Below are positions 47,468 to 56,405 of a DNA stretch of 64,000 bases, one piece after another; positions within the stretch are counted from its first letter, which is position 1, and every line of letters starts with the position of its first letter. Position numbers and translations under genes: made by a program. A model generated the notes under the pieces. The model was not told the origin of the DNA, did no database searches, and saw only the letters and a list, made by a program, of their open reading frames with translations. The DNA is taken from positions 1 through 64,000 of the forward strand of contig JAFUFO010000008.1 in assembly GCA_017469885.1 (NCBI GenBank), written 5' to 3'. The stretch is from Solobacterium sp. Lineage in GTDB: Bacteria; Bacillota_I; Bacilli_A; Erysipelotrichales; Erysipelotrichaceae.

Positions 47468-48979
47468 TTATTCCTTGATTTTTCCCTTGAGGTCGCTTGC
47501 GATCTCGCTGGTCTTTGTGAAGTCTCTCCACTCGCTCATATCTTTGCCCCAGTCCTGTCCGTTGGATTTGATGAGCTTGCTGTACCAGTAGAAGGAGTCC
47601 TTCTTGTAGCGCTTCAGGTCACGGACATCGTCATCGGTGGTATTGACGAAGACGAGGCCGTAACGTTTTGCCATGCCGTTTCCGGTGGAAAGCAGATCGG
47701 TGAAACTCCAGGGATTGAAGCCCCAGACCTCAACGCCGTCCGCAATCGCAAGACCGAGGTTGTACGCATAGTCACGCAGATAGTCGATGCGGTAGTCATC
47801 GTGGATCTCACCATTTTCATCGAGATCTTCATGGGCACCGAAACCGGCTTCCGTGATGATCATCGGCAGATGGTAGTGGTCCCACATGTAGCGCATGGTG
47901 TAACGCATGGAGACGCCGTCAATATGCCAGTCCCAGTCAGTGGTTTCGACATACTGGTTGCGGTCGAGCGCATATTCACCAGGCAGGTTCGTATAGATGA
48001 ATTCGCCCTTGCGGCCGTACTTGTTCAGACCGATTTCCTGTACATAGGAAGGATCCGGCCACATACCGACATCGCTGCGGTAACAGTTGATTCCGAAGAA
48101 GTCGATCTTTGCCTTTGCGATTTCTTCCATGTCACCCGGCATGATCTTCGGATCGATATTGCGCTCCTTCCAGTAGTTCCTGATGAAGGTGCTGTATTCA
48201 CGGTATGCGTACAGGTCATCCCATACCTTCTGGGTCAGTTCTTCCGCATTCATCGCGGCGATCTGATCTTCCGGCTTGCAGGACTTCGGATAAATCGGTA
48301 CATATCCCGGAACCGGGCCGATCTTTCCGCCTTCAACCAGTTCATGGCAGGCAATGACTGCCTTGGCGTGGCACATGTTCATGATGTGGTTGATCTGCCA
48401 CTTCTGAACTTCCCACTCCTCATCGGTCAGTCCCTTGGCAACACCGAGCCACTTGCCGTATACAATCTGCATGTTCTGCTCGTTGATGGAGAGCCAGTAC
48501 TTAACGCGGTCGCCGAAGTTTTCAAACAGGACACGGCAGTAGTAATCAAATTCATCAATGATGCCGCGGTCATGCCAGCCGCCGAACTTCTCATCGACCC
48601 ATACCGGCATGTCATAGTGGTAAATGGTAACGATCGGTTCGATTCCGGCAGCCTTGAGTTCGTTGATCAGGTTGTTGTAGAACTCGATGCCCTTCGGATT
48701 GACCTTGCGGTCAGGCCCCGGAATGATTCTTGACCAGGAGATGCCGAACCGGTAGCTTGTGAAGCCGCACTCCTTCATGAGCGCGACGTCTTCCTTGTAA
48801 TGATGGTAGTGATCTGCGGCGATGCTGTTGTCCGCAAACGGCTTCTTGGTCTGGGAGTTCAGATCGATGATCGCCGGCGTACGGCCGTCTTCACCGGTCG
48901 CGCCTTCTACCTGCCATGCGGCAGAGGATGCGCCCCAGAAGAATCCTTTTGGAAATACGGGATTGGTGTTGTGTTTCAT
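47468..48979 (-). CDS. GH1 6-phospho-beta-glucosidase, copy 2
   Basis: The 503-residue GH1 enzyme has GFFWGASSAAWQVEGA, the acid/base region WLSINEQNMQ and the nucleophile in MIITEAGFGAHED. It is clearly diverged from the neighbouring copy, so the two probably cleave different aglycones or linkages. AAAAGGAGA precedes ATG 48979. Earlier in-frame ATGs lie within the leader next to the palindrome. It leads the operon GH1-PTS-GH1-reductase. Confidence 0.93.
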   Translation of the reverse strand: MKHNTNPVFPKGFFWGASSAAWQVEGATGEDGRTPAIIDLNSQTKKPFADNSIAADHYHHYKEDVALMKECGFTSYRFGISWSRIIPGPDRKVNPKGIEFYNNLINELKAAGIEPIVTIYHYDMPVWVDEKFGGWHDRGIIDEFDYYCRVLFENFGDRVKYWLSINEQNMQIVYGKWLGVAKGLTDEEWEVQKWQINHIMNMCHAKAVIACHELVEGGKIGPVPGYVPIYPKSCKPEDQIAAMNAEELTQKVWDDLYAYREYSTFIRNYWKERNIDPKIMPGDMEEIAKAKIDFFGINCYRSDVGMWPDPSYVQEIGLNKYGRKGEFIYTNLPGEYALDRNQYVETTDWDWHIDGVSMRYTMRYMWDHYHLPMIITEAGFGAHEDLDENGEIHDDYRIDYLRDYAYNLGLAIADGVEVWGFNPWSFTDLLSTGNGMAKRYGLVFVNTTDDDVRDLKRYKKDSFYWYSKLIKSNGQDWGKDMSEWRDFTKTSEIASDLKGKIKE

Positions 48980-49032
48980 ACGCGTCTCCTTTTCTTGACA
49001 CTCAAAGAATAGTTGAGCGCGCATTTCAAAAA

Positions 49033-49049
49033 GGTTCATGAATTGAACC
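49033..49049. promoter_or_regulatory. Palindrome A, candidate RpiR-family operator
   Basis: GGTTCA, 5 nt, TGAACC form a perfect inverted repeat in the GH1-operon leader, 54-70 nt before its start codon. A related TCGAACC/GGTTTCGA repeat lies at 49161-49179, beside the rpiR promoter, suggesting a shared site type. Confidence 0.55.
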
Positions 49050-49063
49050 ATGGCACCCGGTTT

Positions 49064-49082
49064 GGTATCAGATTCTGATACC
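49064..49082. promoter_or_regulatory. Palindrome B, candidate operator
   Basis: GGTATCAGA T TCTGATACC is a perfect 19-bp palindrome centred between the divergent GH1 operon and rpiR. It has no T-run and is more likely a protein-binding site than a terminator. Confidence 0.55.
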
Positions 49083-49110
49083 GCTTACAGAAGGCGTGCA
49101 TGCAGGGCAT

Positions 49111-49141
49111 AAAAAAACTGACAATTTCACAGGTTTGTCAG
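49111..49141 (-). terminator. Terminator-like hairpin in the GH1-operon upstream region
   Basis: On the minus strand CTGACAA pairs with TTGTCAG around a 10-nt loop and is followed by TTTTTTTATG. It stands upstream of palindromes A and B. It may be a leader attenuator, or it may stop antisense transcription from rpiR. Confidence 0.6.
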
Positions 49142-49193
49142 TTATATGCAAATGTACAAATCGAACCATTCGGTTTCGAACAATAAAGAATGA

Positions 49194-49201
49194 TATATAT
49201 T
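49194..49201 (+). promoter_or_regulatory. rpiR -10 element, leaderless start
   Basis: TATATATT holds either TATATT ending 6 nt before the ATG at 49208 or a TGA-extended TATATA ending 8 nt before it. No Shine-Dalgarno lies between. Confidence 0.6.
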
Positions 49202-49207
49202 AGATGT

Positions 49208-50053
49208 ATGAGCACCCCCGGGAAAGACAAGAAGTACAATGCGGTCCGGTTTAATCCGCGGACTTCCTTTCTTGCGGTTCTGAATTCCAATGATGAAAGC
49301 GACACCAACGTGGTCCTCGCAAAGTATTTTCTCCAGAATTTCCACCGCATCTCGGACATGAGTATTTACCAGGTTGCGGAGGAGTGCTATACCTCCCGAA
49401 GCTCTGTACAGCGCTTCATCAAATCCATCGGATATGAAACCTTCACTGCACTCAAGGACTCCACGGAGGAGGTAATCAGTCACCAGACCTCCTATCATAC
49501 CTATGCGGACCATACGGACTACCCGGAATATCTGATGCATTCCGTCACATCGATGATGGAAGACATAAACCGGATGGCAGAGAAGCAGCGGCTTGCCCGG
49601 CTGGCGGAAACCATTCATGACAGCACAGATGTGTATATCATCAGTGCGGAGGACAGCAGTTCCGCCGCCCGCATCTTCCAGCAGCAGATGCTTTCCATGA
49701 ACCGGCTGATCCGCATCGTCACAAGCAGCGCCCATACCAATCCGGAGATCGTCAATACGCTGGATGAACACGACTGTGTGATCACCTGTTCCGCCTCCGG
49801 AAACTACGCCCTGACGATCAATGAGGAAATGCAGGCAGTCAGAGCCCATAAGGCACTTGTCACGCTGAACCGGACCACCCTGTTTGAGCCGACGTATGAC
49901 TATATCTTTTATCTCAGCGGGGACTACCTTCCCAGCAACCGTTCCCTCACAACGATCCGGAACGTCTATACCCGCTACGGGATGTCCTACTTCTTCGATC
50001 TGCTGTTCCATTACTACTACGCGCGCTACCAGAATGAAGTGCGCAGTCTCTGA
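49208..50053 (+). CDS. RpiR-family transcriptional regulator (HTH-SIS)
   Basis: The 281-residue protein has an N-terminal helix-turn-helix (MSIYQVAEECYTSRSSVQRFIKSIGY) and a C-terminal SIS sugar-phosphate domain with VYIISAEDSSSAARIFQQQ and CVITCSASGNYAL. It very likely senses a sugar phosphate and controls the divergent beta-glucoside operon. The ATG at 49208 is favoured, and six upstream codons in frame overlap the -10. It ends at a terminator. Confidence 0.9.
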   Translation: MSTPGKDKKYNAVRFNPRTSFLAVLNSNDESDTNVVLAKYFLQNFHRISDMSIYQVAEECYTSRSSVQRFIKSIGYETFTALKDSTEEVISHQTSYHTYADHTDYPEYLMHSVTSMMEDINRMAEKQRLARLAETIHDSTDVYIISAEDSSSAARIFQQQMLSMNRLIRIVTSSAHTNPEIVNTLDEHDCVITCSASGNYALTINEEMQAVRAHKALVTLNRTTLFEPTYDYIFYLSGDYLPSNRSLTTIRNVYTRYGMSYFFDLLFHYYYARYQNEVRSL

Positions 50054-50060
50054 TTCCATG

Positions 50061-50090
50061 CACGCCTGCCCTGCGCAGGCGTTTTTCATT
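50061..50090 (+). terminator. Terminator of rpiR
   Basis: ACGCCTGC and GCAGGCGT pair on the plus strand and lead into TTTTTCATTT, shortly after the rpiR stop codon. Confidence 0.8.
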
Positions 50091-50117
50091 TAAAACGGGC
50101 AGACGATGTCTGCCCGC
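50089..50117 (-). terminator. Terminator of the ADP-ribosylglycohydrolase gene
   Basis: On the minus strand CGGGCAGAC pairs with GTCTGCCCG and is followed by TTTTAAAT. Confidence 0.75.
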
Positions 50118-50122
50118 ATGGA

Positions 50123-50941
50123 TTATTCCGGACGGGATGTTCGCTGTTTTCTCATCGCAGTAAACTGATCCAGCACTGCCTTCATCTCCGGTGTGATGCG
50201 TTTCTCACATTCGTTTACGAGATCTTCCGGGACGCCGTAATACGCCTCTGCCATACTTCCGGCAATGCATGTCAGGGTATCACAGTCGCCGCCGAGCGAG
50301 ACGGCCGTGCGGATCACATCCTCAAAGTCCGTGCCTTCCAGGAATGCGGTGATCGCCTCGGGAACCGTTTCCTGACAGGACTCCACATGATGATATCCGG
50401 GGCGTATCTCATCGCACGTCCGCGACAGGTCATACCCGAATTCCCGTACGATGTAGTCCCGGATTTCTTCCTTCGAATGTCCCGTCCGTGCCAGAAAGAT
50501 TGCGGCGGAGACGGACTCTGCCCCTTTGATTCCTTCCGGATGATTATGGGTCACCTCTGCGGCTGCCTTTGCGGCGGCACGTGTTTCTTCCATCGTGTCA
50601 TACAGCCAGCCGGCTGAGGATGTCCGCATGGCGGACCCGTTTCCCCAGGAATTATAGGGGCCGGTATAATCCGTAAACAGCCAGTGAATGAAAGCTGCGC
50701 CGTATCCGGCATCCGGATACGCCCTGCCCCATTTTTTCATGGAGCGGATCACCGTTTCATGAATGTCATCCGGATCGGGATGACTCCCTGCCTCCATCAG
50801 TCCTTCCGCAACCGCTATGGACATCACGGAATCATCCGTGAACTGTGACTTCCGCACAAACAGCGGAAACTCCTTTGTCTTGTTTCCCCGGTCAAACTCA
50901 TAGACCGATCCAATAATATCTCCAAGAATTGCACCTATCAT
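50123..50941 (-). CDS. ADP-ribosylglycohydrolase family protein (DraG/ARH-like)
   Basis: The 272-residue protein has the magnesium-site motifs of DraG/ARH enzymes: GAILGDIIGSVYEF, FTDDSVMS and GGDCDTLTCIAG. It should remove ADP-ribose from proteins or small ADP-ribosyl compounds in the cytoplasm. No ADP-ribosyltransferase is nearby. AAAGGAGG precedes the ATG. It is divergent from the methyltransferase gene and monocistronic. Confidence 0.93.
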   Translation of the reverse strand: MIGAILGDIIGSVYEFDRGNKTKEFPLFVRKSQFTDDSVMSIAVAEGLMEAGSHPDPDDIHETVIRSMKKWGRAYPDAGYGAAFIHWLFTDYTGPYNSWGNGSAMRTSSAGWLYDTMEETRAAAKAAAEVTHNHPEGIKGAESVSAAIFLARTGHSKEEIRDYIVREFGYDLSRTCDEIRPGYHHVESCQETVPEAITAFLEGTDFEDVIRTAVSLGGDCDTLTCIAGSMAEAYYGVPEDLVNECEKRITPEMKAVLDQFTAMRKQRTSRPE

Positions 50942-51090
50942 ATCTGTGTTTCCTCCTTTACAGCTTCAGTCTAAGTCGGATTATGATTCCTGCGGTCGCC
51001 TCGGAAGCGACATTGTAATTTTCTGTTCCTCCCCATTCAGTTAGAGTATACTAACATGTGAGAATTCATGATTCCGGGAGGCTGATACCT

Positions 51091-51921
51091 ATGGCATATC
51101 ATATTGAGAAAAATACGATTCAGGAAACACTGGTCATTCCGCTGTTCGGCCGGATGATCTGTTCGGAACATTTTCCGGATCTGTATCAGGATCCGGAAGC
51201 TGCCCGCATCTGCGGGGAACTGGATTATGACTTTGCGGAAAAACGAAAGCTGATGGAATCCGTATTCGGACTGTTCGGTGCCCTGGAAGTTGCCCAGCGT
51301 CACTACGATCTGATGTTTGAAGTACGCAGTTATCTCAATACGCATCCGGAAGCTGCGGTCGTCAATCTTGGCTGCGGACTGGATGACACCTTCCGAAAAA
51401 CGGACAACGGCACCTGTCATGGATACAACATCGATATGCCGGATGTCATCGATGTGCGCAATGCCCTGTTGCCTGCAGGAGAGCGGGAAGAAAACATCGC
51501 ACATGACCTCAATGATCACGCATGGATGGGCAGGATTCCTTCAAAGCATGGCGCCGTCTTCTTTGCGGCGGGCGTATTCTACTACTTCAAAACCGAACAG
51601 GTAAAGGCGATTGTTCAGAAACTCGCCGAGCGGTTTCCGGGAAGTGTTCTGGTATTTGATTCCTGTAATCAGCGCGGCGCCCGGATGATGACAAAGACCT
51701 GGCTGAAAGAAGCAGGTATTAAAGATGTCAGCGCATTCTTCTCGCTGGAGAATGAATCGGATCTGAAAACCTGGAGTCCGAAAATCCGGGCTGTTACCTC
51801 AAAAAGCTATATGCGCGGCTATCGGGATATCTATGATTCCCTGCGGCCGCTTCACAAGCTGATGATTCATTTCTGCGATTCGTTTGTGCGGATGCGGATC
51901 GTCCGCATTGATTTCAAGTAA
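51091..51921 (+). CDS. Leucine-carboxyl-methyltransferase-family SAM methyltransferase
   Basis: The 276-residue protein has the SAM loop VVNLGCGLDDTFRK, YNIDMPDVIDVRN and FFAAGVFYYF, the plan of the LCM/PPM1/TcmP family of small-molecule O-methyltransferases. The substrate is unknown. GGGAGG precedes ATG 51091. It lies 14 nt before an ATC-hydrolase-family gene, so the two probably modify or handle the same compound. Confidence 0.85.
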   Translation: MAYHIEKNTIQETLVIPLFGRMICSEHFPDLYQDPEAARICGELDYDFAEKRKLMESVFGLFGALEVAQRHYDLMFEVRSYLNTHPEAAVVNLGCGLDDTFRKTDNGTCHGYNIDMPDVIDVRNALLPAGEREENIAHDLNDHAWMGRIPSKHGAVFFAAGVFYYFKTEQVKAIVQKLAERFPGSVLVFDSCNQRGARMMTKTWLKEAGIKDVSAFFSLENESDLKTWSPKIRAVTSKSYMRGYRDIYDSLRPLHKLMIHFCDSFVRMRIVRIDFK

Positions 51922-51935
51922 AGGAGGACCGTTTC

Positions 51936-52568
51936 ATGAAGTATGCAGGTATGCCGATGGGCATGTGGGCGCTCTTTCAGCGCTCCTTCACTCAGAAGCT
52001 TGTTTCAGTGCTTGGCTATACCAATGCGCAGGCGGAAGAAATCAAAACAAAAGCTGCCCGGGAATACCGGATCATCATCGCATCGCTTCCCGAATTCGAA
52101 AAGGAAGACCGCTTTCAGATGAATATTGTCAGCTGCGCAATGCTGTGCGCATTTCTCCGCAGTCTGCCAAAACGTCCTTCGGTGGAGGAAGCCACCGCAT
52201 ATTACCGGGAATCGATGATGACCGGACCGATGAAGTGGTTCTGCCGGAGGAGCGGAAAAAACAAGTTTTCCGCAAATGATCTGAATTCCATGAAACAGAC
52301 CGCCGCTTTTAAGGCTGCCGACCGCAATCCGTATTCCTGGAATATGGAATATTATCCGTATCCGGACAACAGCGGCTATGAGGCGCGCTTCACAAAATGC
52401 GGCATCTGCGTCCTGATGAAGGAGCTTGGGCTCTTCGATCTCGTTCCGGCGATGTGCCGGCTGGACTATACGATGAGTGAAGCCGGCGGTGTTTCCGACT
52501 TTGTCCGTGAACATACACTGGCGGAAGGCGGTCCGTACTGCGACTGCGGATATAAAAAGAAGCACTGA
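51936..52568 (+). CDS. ATC-hydrolase-family protein, copy 1
   Basis: The 210-residue protein ends with a conserved FVREHTLAEGGPYCDCGY pattern and has CGICVLMKELGLFDLVPAMCRLDYTMSEA before it. This fits the L-2-amino-thiazoline-4-carboxylate hydrolase family (PF14196 type). The named activity is known for a Pseudomonas enzyme only, and most relatives are uncharacterised. It is paired with the LCM-type methyltransferase gene. AAAGGAGG precedes the ATG. Confidence 0.75.
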   Translation: MKYAGMPMGMWALFQRSFTQKLVSVLGYTNAQAEEIKTKAAREYRIIIASLPEFEKEDRFQMNIVSCAMLCAFLRSLPKRPSVEEATAYYRESMMTGPMKWFCRRSGKNKFSANDLNSMKQTAAFKAADRNPYSWNMEYYPYPDNSGYEARFTKCGICVLMKELGLFDLVPAMCRLDYTMSEAGGVSDFVREHTLAEGGPYCDCGYKKKH

Positions 52569-52598
52569 CGGAACTCACTCAGTACTTCTTCATCTTAC

Positions 52599-53516
52599 TT
52601 ATTCAAAACAGTCTGCGCTCTGCGCCAGCAGTGTTTCCACTTCTTCGCTTGTCGCAAGGGCATCGGAGAATGCACTCGCGCTGCCCGTGCAGACGCCCCA
52701 GCGGAATGCCTCCGCATAATCACGGTTTCTGCGGTAACCGGCAAGGAAGCCGGCGACCATGGAATCTCCTGCGCCGACCGAGTTGACCAGTGTTCCCTTC
52801 GGCGCAGAGGCACGGTATGCATCTCCGTTCTCTGTGACCAGCACCGCGCCGTCTCCTGCCATGGAGACCAGTACATTGCGTGCCCCCAGTTCCTGCAGTT
52901 TTTTCGCATATACGATCACATCCGCTTTGGATGTGATTTCTTTTTGAAAGATCTCTCCGAGTTCATGATTGTTCGGCTTGATCAGAAACGGATGATACGG
53001 AAGCACCCGGACAAGCAGGTCCTTTGTCGCATCGACCGTCACCGCAATACCGCGGCCGTCAAGATGTTTCAGGATATCCATATAGACCGTCTCCGGCATG
53101 CCGGAAGGAATACTTCCGGAGAGCACAAGGCTGTCGCCTTCCTTCAGCTGATCCAGCTGACTGTACAGCCGGTTCATATCGGCTTCGGAGATCACCGGGC
53201 CCCGTCCGTTGATTTCGGTTTCCTGATCGGAGCGCATCTTCACATTGATCCGGCTGGTTCCTTCGGCGGCACGGATAAAGTCTGTGCGTACGCCCATCTC
53301 CTCAAGCAGCCGCTGAATCTCATCGCCGGTAAATCCCGCCAGAAATCCCAGGGCGGTGGTATCACAGCCAAGGTTATTCAGGACGATCGATACATTGATT
53401 CCCTTTCCGCCGGGATAGATCAGTTCCTTTGTTGTCCGGTTGATCTCGCCGGCCTGAAAGTGATCGACGTTAATGATGTAATCCAGAGACGGATTGAATG
53501 TCACAGTATAAATCAT
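52599..53516 (-). CDS. 1-phosphofructokinase-like PfkB kinase
   Basis: The 305-residue PfkB-family kinase has YTVTFNPSLDYIINVD, YPGGKGINVSIVL and the anion-hole motif NSVGAGDSMVAGF. It fits the FruK/LacC group, phosphorylating fructose 1-phosphate or tagatose 6-phosphate. No fructose PTS gene is adjacent, so the sugar is uncertain. GGGGAG precedes the ATG. The gene appears monocistronic. Confidence 0.88.
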   Translation of the reverse strand: MIYTVTFNPSLDYIINVDHFQAGEINRTTKELIYPGGKGINVSIVLNNLGCDTTALGFLAGFTGDEIQRLLEEMGVRTDFIRAAEGTSRINVKMRSDQETEINGRGPVISEADMNRLYSQLDQLKEGDSLVLSGSIPSGMPETVYMDILKHLDGRGIAVTVDATKDLLVRVLPYHPFLIKPNNHELGEIFQKEITSKADVIVYAKKLQELGARNVLVSMAGDGAVLVTENGDAYRASAPKGTLVNSVGAGDSMVAGFLAGYRRNRDYAEAFRWGVCTGSASAFSDALATSEEVETLLAQSADCFE

Positions 53517-53565
53517 GAATATGGCTCCCCATAACGAACATGTTAATCATAACAGAACAGCGAAA

Positions 53566-53591
53566 CGGACAGGAGACTCTCCTGTCCGCTG
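53566..53591 (-). terminator. Hairpin after the cysteine-rich protein gene
   Basis: CGGACAGGAG and CTCCTGTCCG form a strong 10-bp stem just after the stop codon at 53596. On the minus strand it is followed by TTTCGCTG only, so termination may be weak. Confidence 0.55.
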
Positions 53592-53595
53592 ATAC

Positions 53596-54324
53596 TTATG
53601 ATTCCGGAAACAGCAGCTGCGCGAGGTGGCACGCATCGGCGCCGCCCGAAAGCAGCCCCTCCAGACAGTAGTGACAGTAACAGATCACCTTCTCTGCAGG
53701 AATTGCCCTGCAGTATTCGTGCATGATTTCCGCAATTTCCTCTTCCGTATGCGGGATGAATTTTCCGGCCGCACCTTCCACGTAATGTTTCGGCGCCAGC
53801 TTCGGATTCCGTTCCGGCTGTTTCCGATACAGCGAGCTTCCGCAGAACTGTGTATCCGCATGATTCTCCGGCAGTTCAGCGTACGCAATATTCATCTTTG
53901 CGAGCAGGCGGCGGACCGCATCCTGTTCTTCCTTCCGCTCTCTTGATCTCCAGCAGTCCTGCACGGCCGCAGTCATACCGGAATAGTCCGGGAAGACGAA
54001 CGATTCATCCTGATCGATCAGTTCCCAGAGGGAATGCACTTCCACGCCCGGATGCATTTCTTCAATGATGTTATTGCAGTTGTGGCAGAGGGAATAAACG
54101 ATATCCCCTTCTTTAAACATTCCGGAATCCGGCAGTGCCTTCCAGCACTCCCGAAGTTCTCCCTCCGGCATCTTCTCTTCAAAGAAGGACAGTTTATAAC
54201 TCGGCACACAGCAGCGGACGATTTCAAATCCGAACCGTTTTGTCACATACTCCTGAATCCGCTGGCTGAGCTCCGGAAAGCGTGAAGTAAATACGCAGCT
54301 TGCGATGTAATAGTGTTTTGCCAT
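53596..54324 (-). CDS. Cysteine-rich (CCG-like) putative Fe-S protein
   Basis: The 242-residue protein has IVRCCVPSYK, YSLCHNCNNIIEE and ICYCHYCLEGL clusters, which resemble the cysteine-rich domains of heterodisulfide-reductase-like proteins that bind an Fe-S cluster. It has no membrane segment. The physiological partner is unknown. It is preceded by a small gene (54363-54557) that may share its transcript. Confidence 0.6.
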   Translation of the reverse strand: MAKHYYIASCVFTSRFPELSQRIQEYVTKRFGFEIVRCCVPSYKLSFFEEKMPEGELRECWKALPDSGMFKEGDIVYSLCHNCNNIIEEMHPGVEVHSLWELIDQDESFVFPDYSGMTAAVQDCWRSRERKEEQDAVRRLLAKMNIAYAELPENHADTQFCGSSLYRKQPERNPKLAPKHYVEGAAGKFIPHTEEEIAEIMHEYCRAIPAEKVICYCHYCLEGLLSGGADACHLAQLLFPES

Positions 54325-54362
54325 GACTGTACTCCTGAAACTGTTATTTCCGTCTGTGTCAG

Positions 54363-54557
54363 TTATTCTTTTGCCTGAAATCCAATCGGTGTGGCACCGC
54401 TGATCATATCTTCCGTTCCAAGCAGTACTTTCTCAAACAGGTCTTCGACATGCAGCGTTTCGTGTTTATAGGTTTTTCTGTCCGCTGTGAATTCCACGGT
54501 ATACAGTGTTTCATTCGGCGTATGCAGATAATAACCGGAAACATCCAGTTCCTCCAT
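54363..54557 (-). CDS. Small hypothetical protein
   Basis: The 64-residue protein is acidic and beta-rich with no recognised family (ELDVSGYYLHTPNETLY, ending GFQAKE). An in-frame TGA a few codons upstream fixes the start at the ATG at 54557. No clear Shine-Dalgarno is seen. It lies 38 nt before the cysteine-rich gene on the same strand. It might be spurious, but the coding composition is plausible. Confidence 0.5.
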   Translation of the reverse strand: MEELDVSGYYLHTPNETLYTVEFTADRKTYKHETLHVEDLFEKVLLGTEDMISGATPIGFQAKE

Positions 54558-54653
54558 GTCCGGCTGTCAGCCTGTCAGAGTCAGCTCCCCTGCTGTATAA
54601 GTCAACTATAACGTAAGAACGGCCCGATTTCTCCGGCCGTCTGTCTCTTATAA

Positions 54654-55433
54654 TCAGTTGTTCGGTTTTCCGTGCACGATACGCCGCAGTACATACAGCA
54701 TCTCCTTCTGAAACACCTTCAGGAAGACCACCATGCCGGCCATAAGCAGCGTGTATAACAGGGCGATATGCCAGTCCCCGTTGATGAGACTCGAGCCGAT
54801 CGCACAGCAGATCAGAATATTCAGAAAGCTTCCGAGCCATACCGCAACGGCAAACTGCTTTACGGTAATATCCATCCGGGCTGCCATGACGGGAATGAGA
54901 CCGTTGGGAATCATCGGAATCATGCAGGCAAGGACGGTGGTATAGCGCGGCGGGGTATCCGCCGTGAGATATTCATGGATCTTTCCCTGAACCATCCGAT
55001 CCACCGGCAGGATCTCCTTCATCTTTTCTCCTGCCCTGCGCCAGAACACCATCGAGGCAGTCATTGCGGCAGTCGACGAAAGATGACACATCGCAAATCC
55101 TTTCAGAGTTCCGTACACCACACCGGCCGCCACCTGAATCGGAATGCCGGAGATCACGATCGTCCATACCTGCAGGCACTGCAGTAACATCGTCGCAAAG
55201 ATGCCCTTCCAGTCATTATGCGCAATCATGTAGCTCTGGATCTCATCCACATTGCCGTGTTCAAGGATCGGCAGAAGTTCAATGAATGTCTCAACGAAGG
55301 CATAGTAAAACAGAACGGCTGCAGCTGCGAGCACGCCGAGGATAATCAGAATCCGGATCCACTTTCTGTTCTTCATTTCGGTTTTCACTTTCTGATACAC
55401 ACAATCTGTCTGTATCGGAGAAATCGTTGTCAT
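54654..55433 (-). CDS. TVP38/TMEM64 family membrane protein
   Basis: The 259-residue protein has about six membrane segments and the VTT-domain core IVISGIPIQVAAGVVYGTLKGFAMCH plus PMIPNGLIPVMAARMDITVKQFAVAVWLG. Relatives act as lipid or undecaprenyl-phosphate scramblase-like proteins, but the role here is unproven. The start could also be the ATG 19 codons later (55376), which begins a more typical basic-then-hydrophobic N-terminus. Neither start has a good Shine-Dalgarno. Confidence 0.85.
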   Translation of the reverse strand: MTTISPIQTDCVYQKVKTEMKNRKWIRILIILGVLAAAAVLFYYAFVETFIELLPILEHGNVDEIQSYMIAHNDWKGIFATMLLQCLQVWTIVISGIPIQVAAGVVYGTLKGFAMCHLSSTAAMTASMVFWRRAGEKMKEILPVDRMVQGKIHEYLTADTPPRYTTVLACMIPMIPNGLIPVMAARMDITVKQFAVAVWLGSFLNILICCAIGSSLINGDWHIALLYTLLMAGMVVFLKVFQKEMLYVLRRIVHGKPNN

Positions 55434-55484
55434 AATCGTAATACACTTTCACATATCTTTTCCAAAAGATACCGTGCAATGATA

Positions 55485-55522
55485 CGAAAAAACGGCAGAA
55501 TTGTCTACCGTTCCGTTCTGCC
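55485..55522 (-). terminator. Terminator of the DUF89 gene
   Basis: GGCAGAA and TTCTGCC pair on the minus strand and lead into GTTTTTTCG. Confidence 0.75.
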
Positions 55523-55559
55523 AGTATTGGCATTATTGTGCATTGTGTTCAAACCGTAA

Positions 55560-56405
55560 TTATTCCGTTTCTTCGGTAAACATCCCGGTCATGCGCGGCA
55601 CATTGAAGCGCTGCGCAAACATCTCACACTTGCATAACAGAAGATAAAAGATATGCCAGCCTTCCCCATACAGTCCTTCATAGTTTCCCTGTCCTTTTGC
55701 CAGGATGACATCCGCTTCATCCATGGCGGCTCTTGCCTCATCGCTCATCAGAGCCGGCACTACGCCGCCTGTCGCAGAACCGCAGGTGATGACCTTCGCA
55801 AGGGATGGAATGCCCGCATATTCCGCATCTTCCATTACCGCATCATTGTAAACTTCCCCGCCCCGCACCATGACGGTCAGTTTCAGTTTCGGAAACCGCT
55901 TGTGTAGCTGTTCCAGCATGAGGCGGTCGAGCACGATCTCCCCGCAGTTATCCGCAAGCAGTAAGAACGACCTTGCATGTTCACATTGCGTTATAAATGA
56001 TGCATATGTTTCGCGGTCATGCGCATCTGCCTTGTTTTCTTCCAGCAGGCGGATCAGGGTTTCCGGTTCCACATGGTCCATCGCCGCAAAGTCGATGTAG
56101 TTTCCGGTGCGGGAATAAATGAGTGCGGAAAACAGCGGGTCCTCCGATGCTTCGATATTGGTTCGGATCGCATCTTCCATGGACAGCACGAGATCGTTGT
56201 ACTGTTTCCGGATCGGCGCATAGGATTCGGCCGGACCGAAAAATTTCTCATATGCCTGCGCAAACCGAAGCGCCATATACGGAGAGGAATCGTCTTTGAT
56301 ATGGTCATCCATGATCTTCCGGACCGTATCCAGATACTCGCGGTTATCCGTCAATGCCTCCTGTTTGGAAATCATGCAGGAAGCACACATCTCATTCATA
56401 TGCAT
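55560..56405 (-). CDS. DUF89 damage-control phosphatase (ARMT1-like)
   Basis: The 281-residue protein has an N-terminal CASCMISKQ cysteine pair and the DUF89 metal-site motifs LLADNCGEIVLDRL, MVRGGEVYNDAVMEDA and AKGQGNYEGLYG. DUF89 enzymes dephosphorylate toxic or damaged sugar-phosphate by-products. The substrate is not predictable. It is monocistronic, with its own terminator. Confidence 0.9.
   Translation of the reverse strand: MHMNEMCASCMISKQEALTDNREYLDTVRKIMDDHIKDDSSPYMALRFAQAYEKFFGPAESYAPIRKQYNDLVLSMEDAIRTNIEASEDPLFSALIYSRTGNYIDFAAMDHVEPETLIRLLEENKADAHDRETYASFITQCEHARSFLLLADNCGEIVLDRLMLEQLHKRFPKLKLTVMVRGGEVYNDAVMEDAEYAGIPSLAKVITCGSATGGVVPALMSDEARAAMDEADVILAKGQGNYEGLYGEGWHIFYLLLCKCEMFAQRFNVPRMTGMFTEETE

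Noticed and set aside
51936-52568. Cysteine-production pathway from aminothiazoline carboxylate
   Set aside because: Only the family resemblance is seen. No ATC racemase or carbamoylcysteine hydrolase partner is adjacent.
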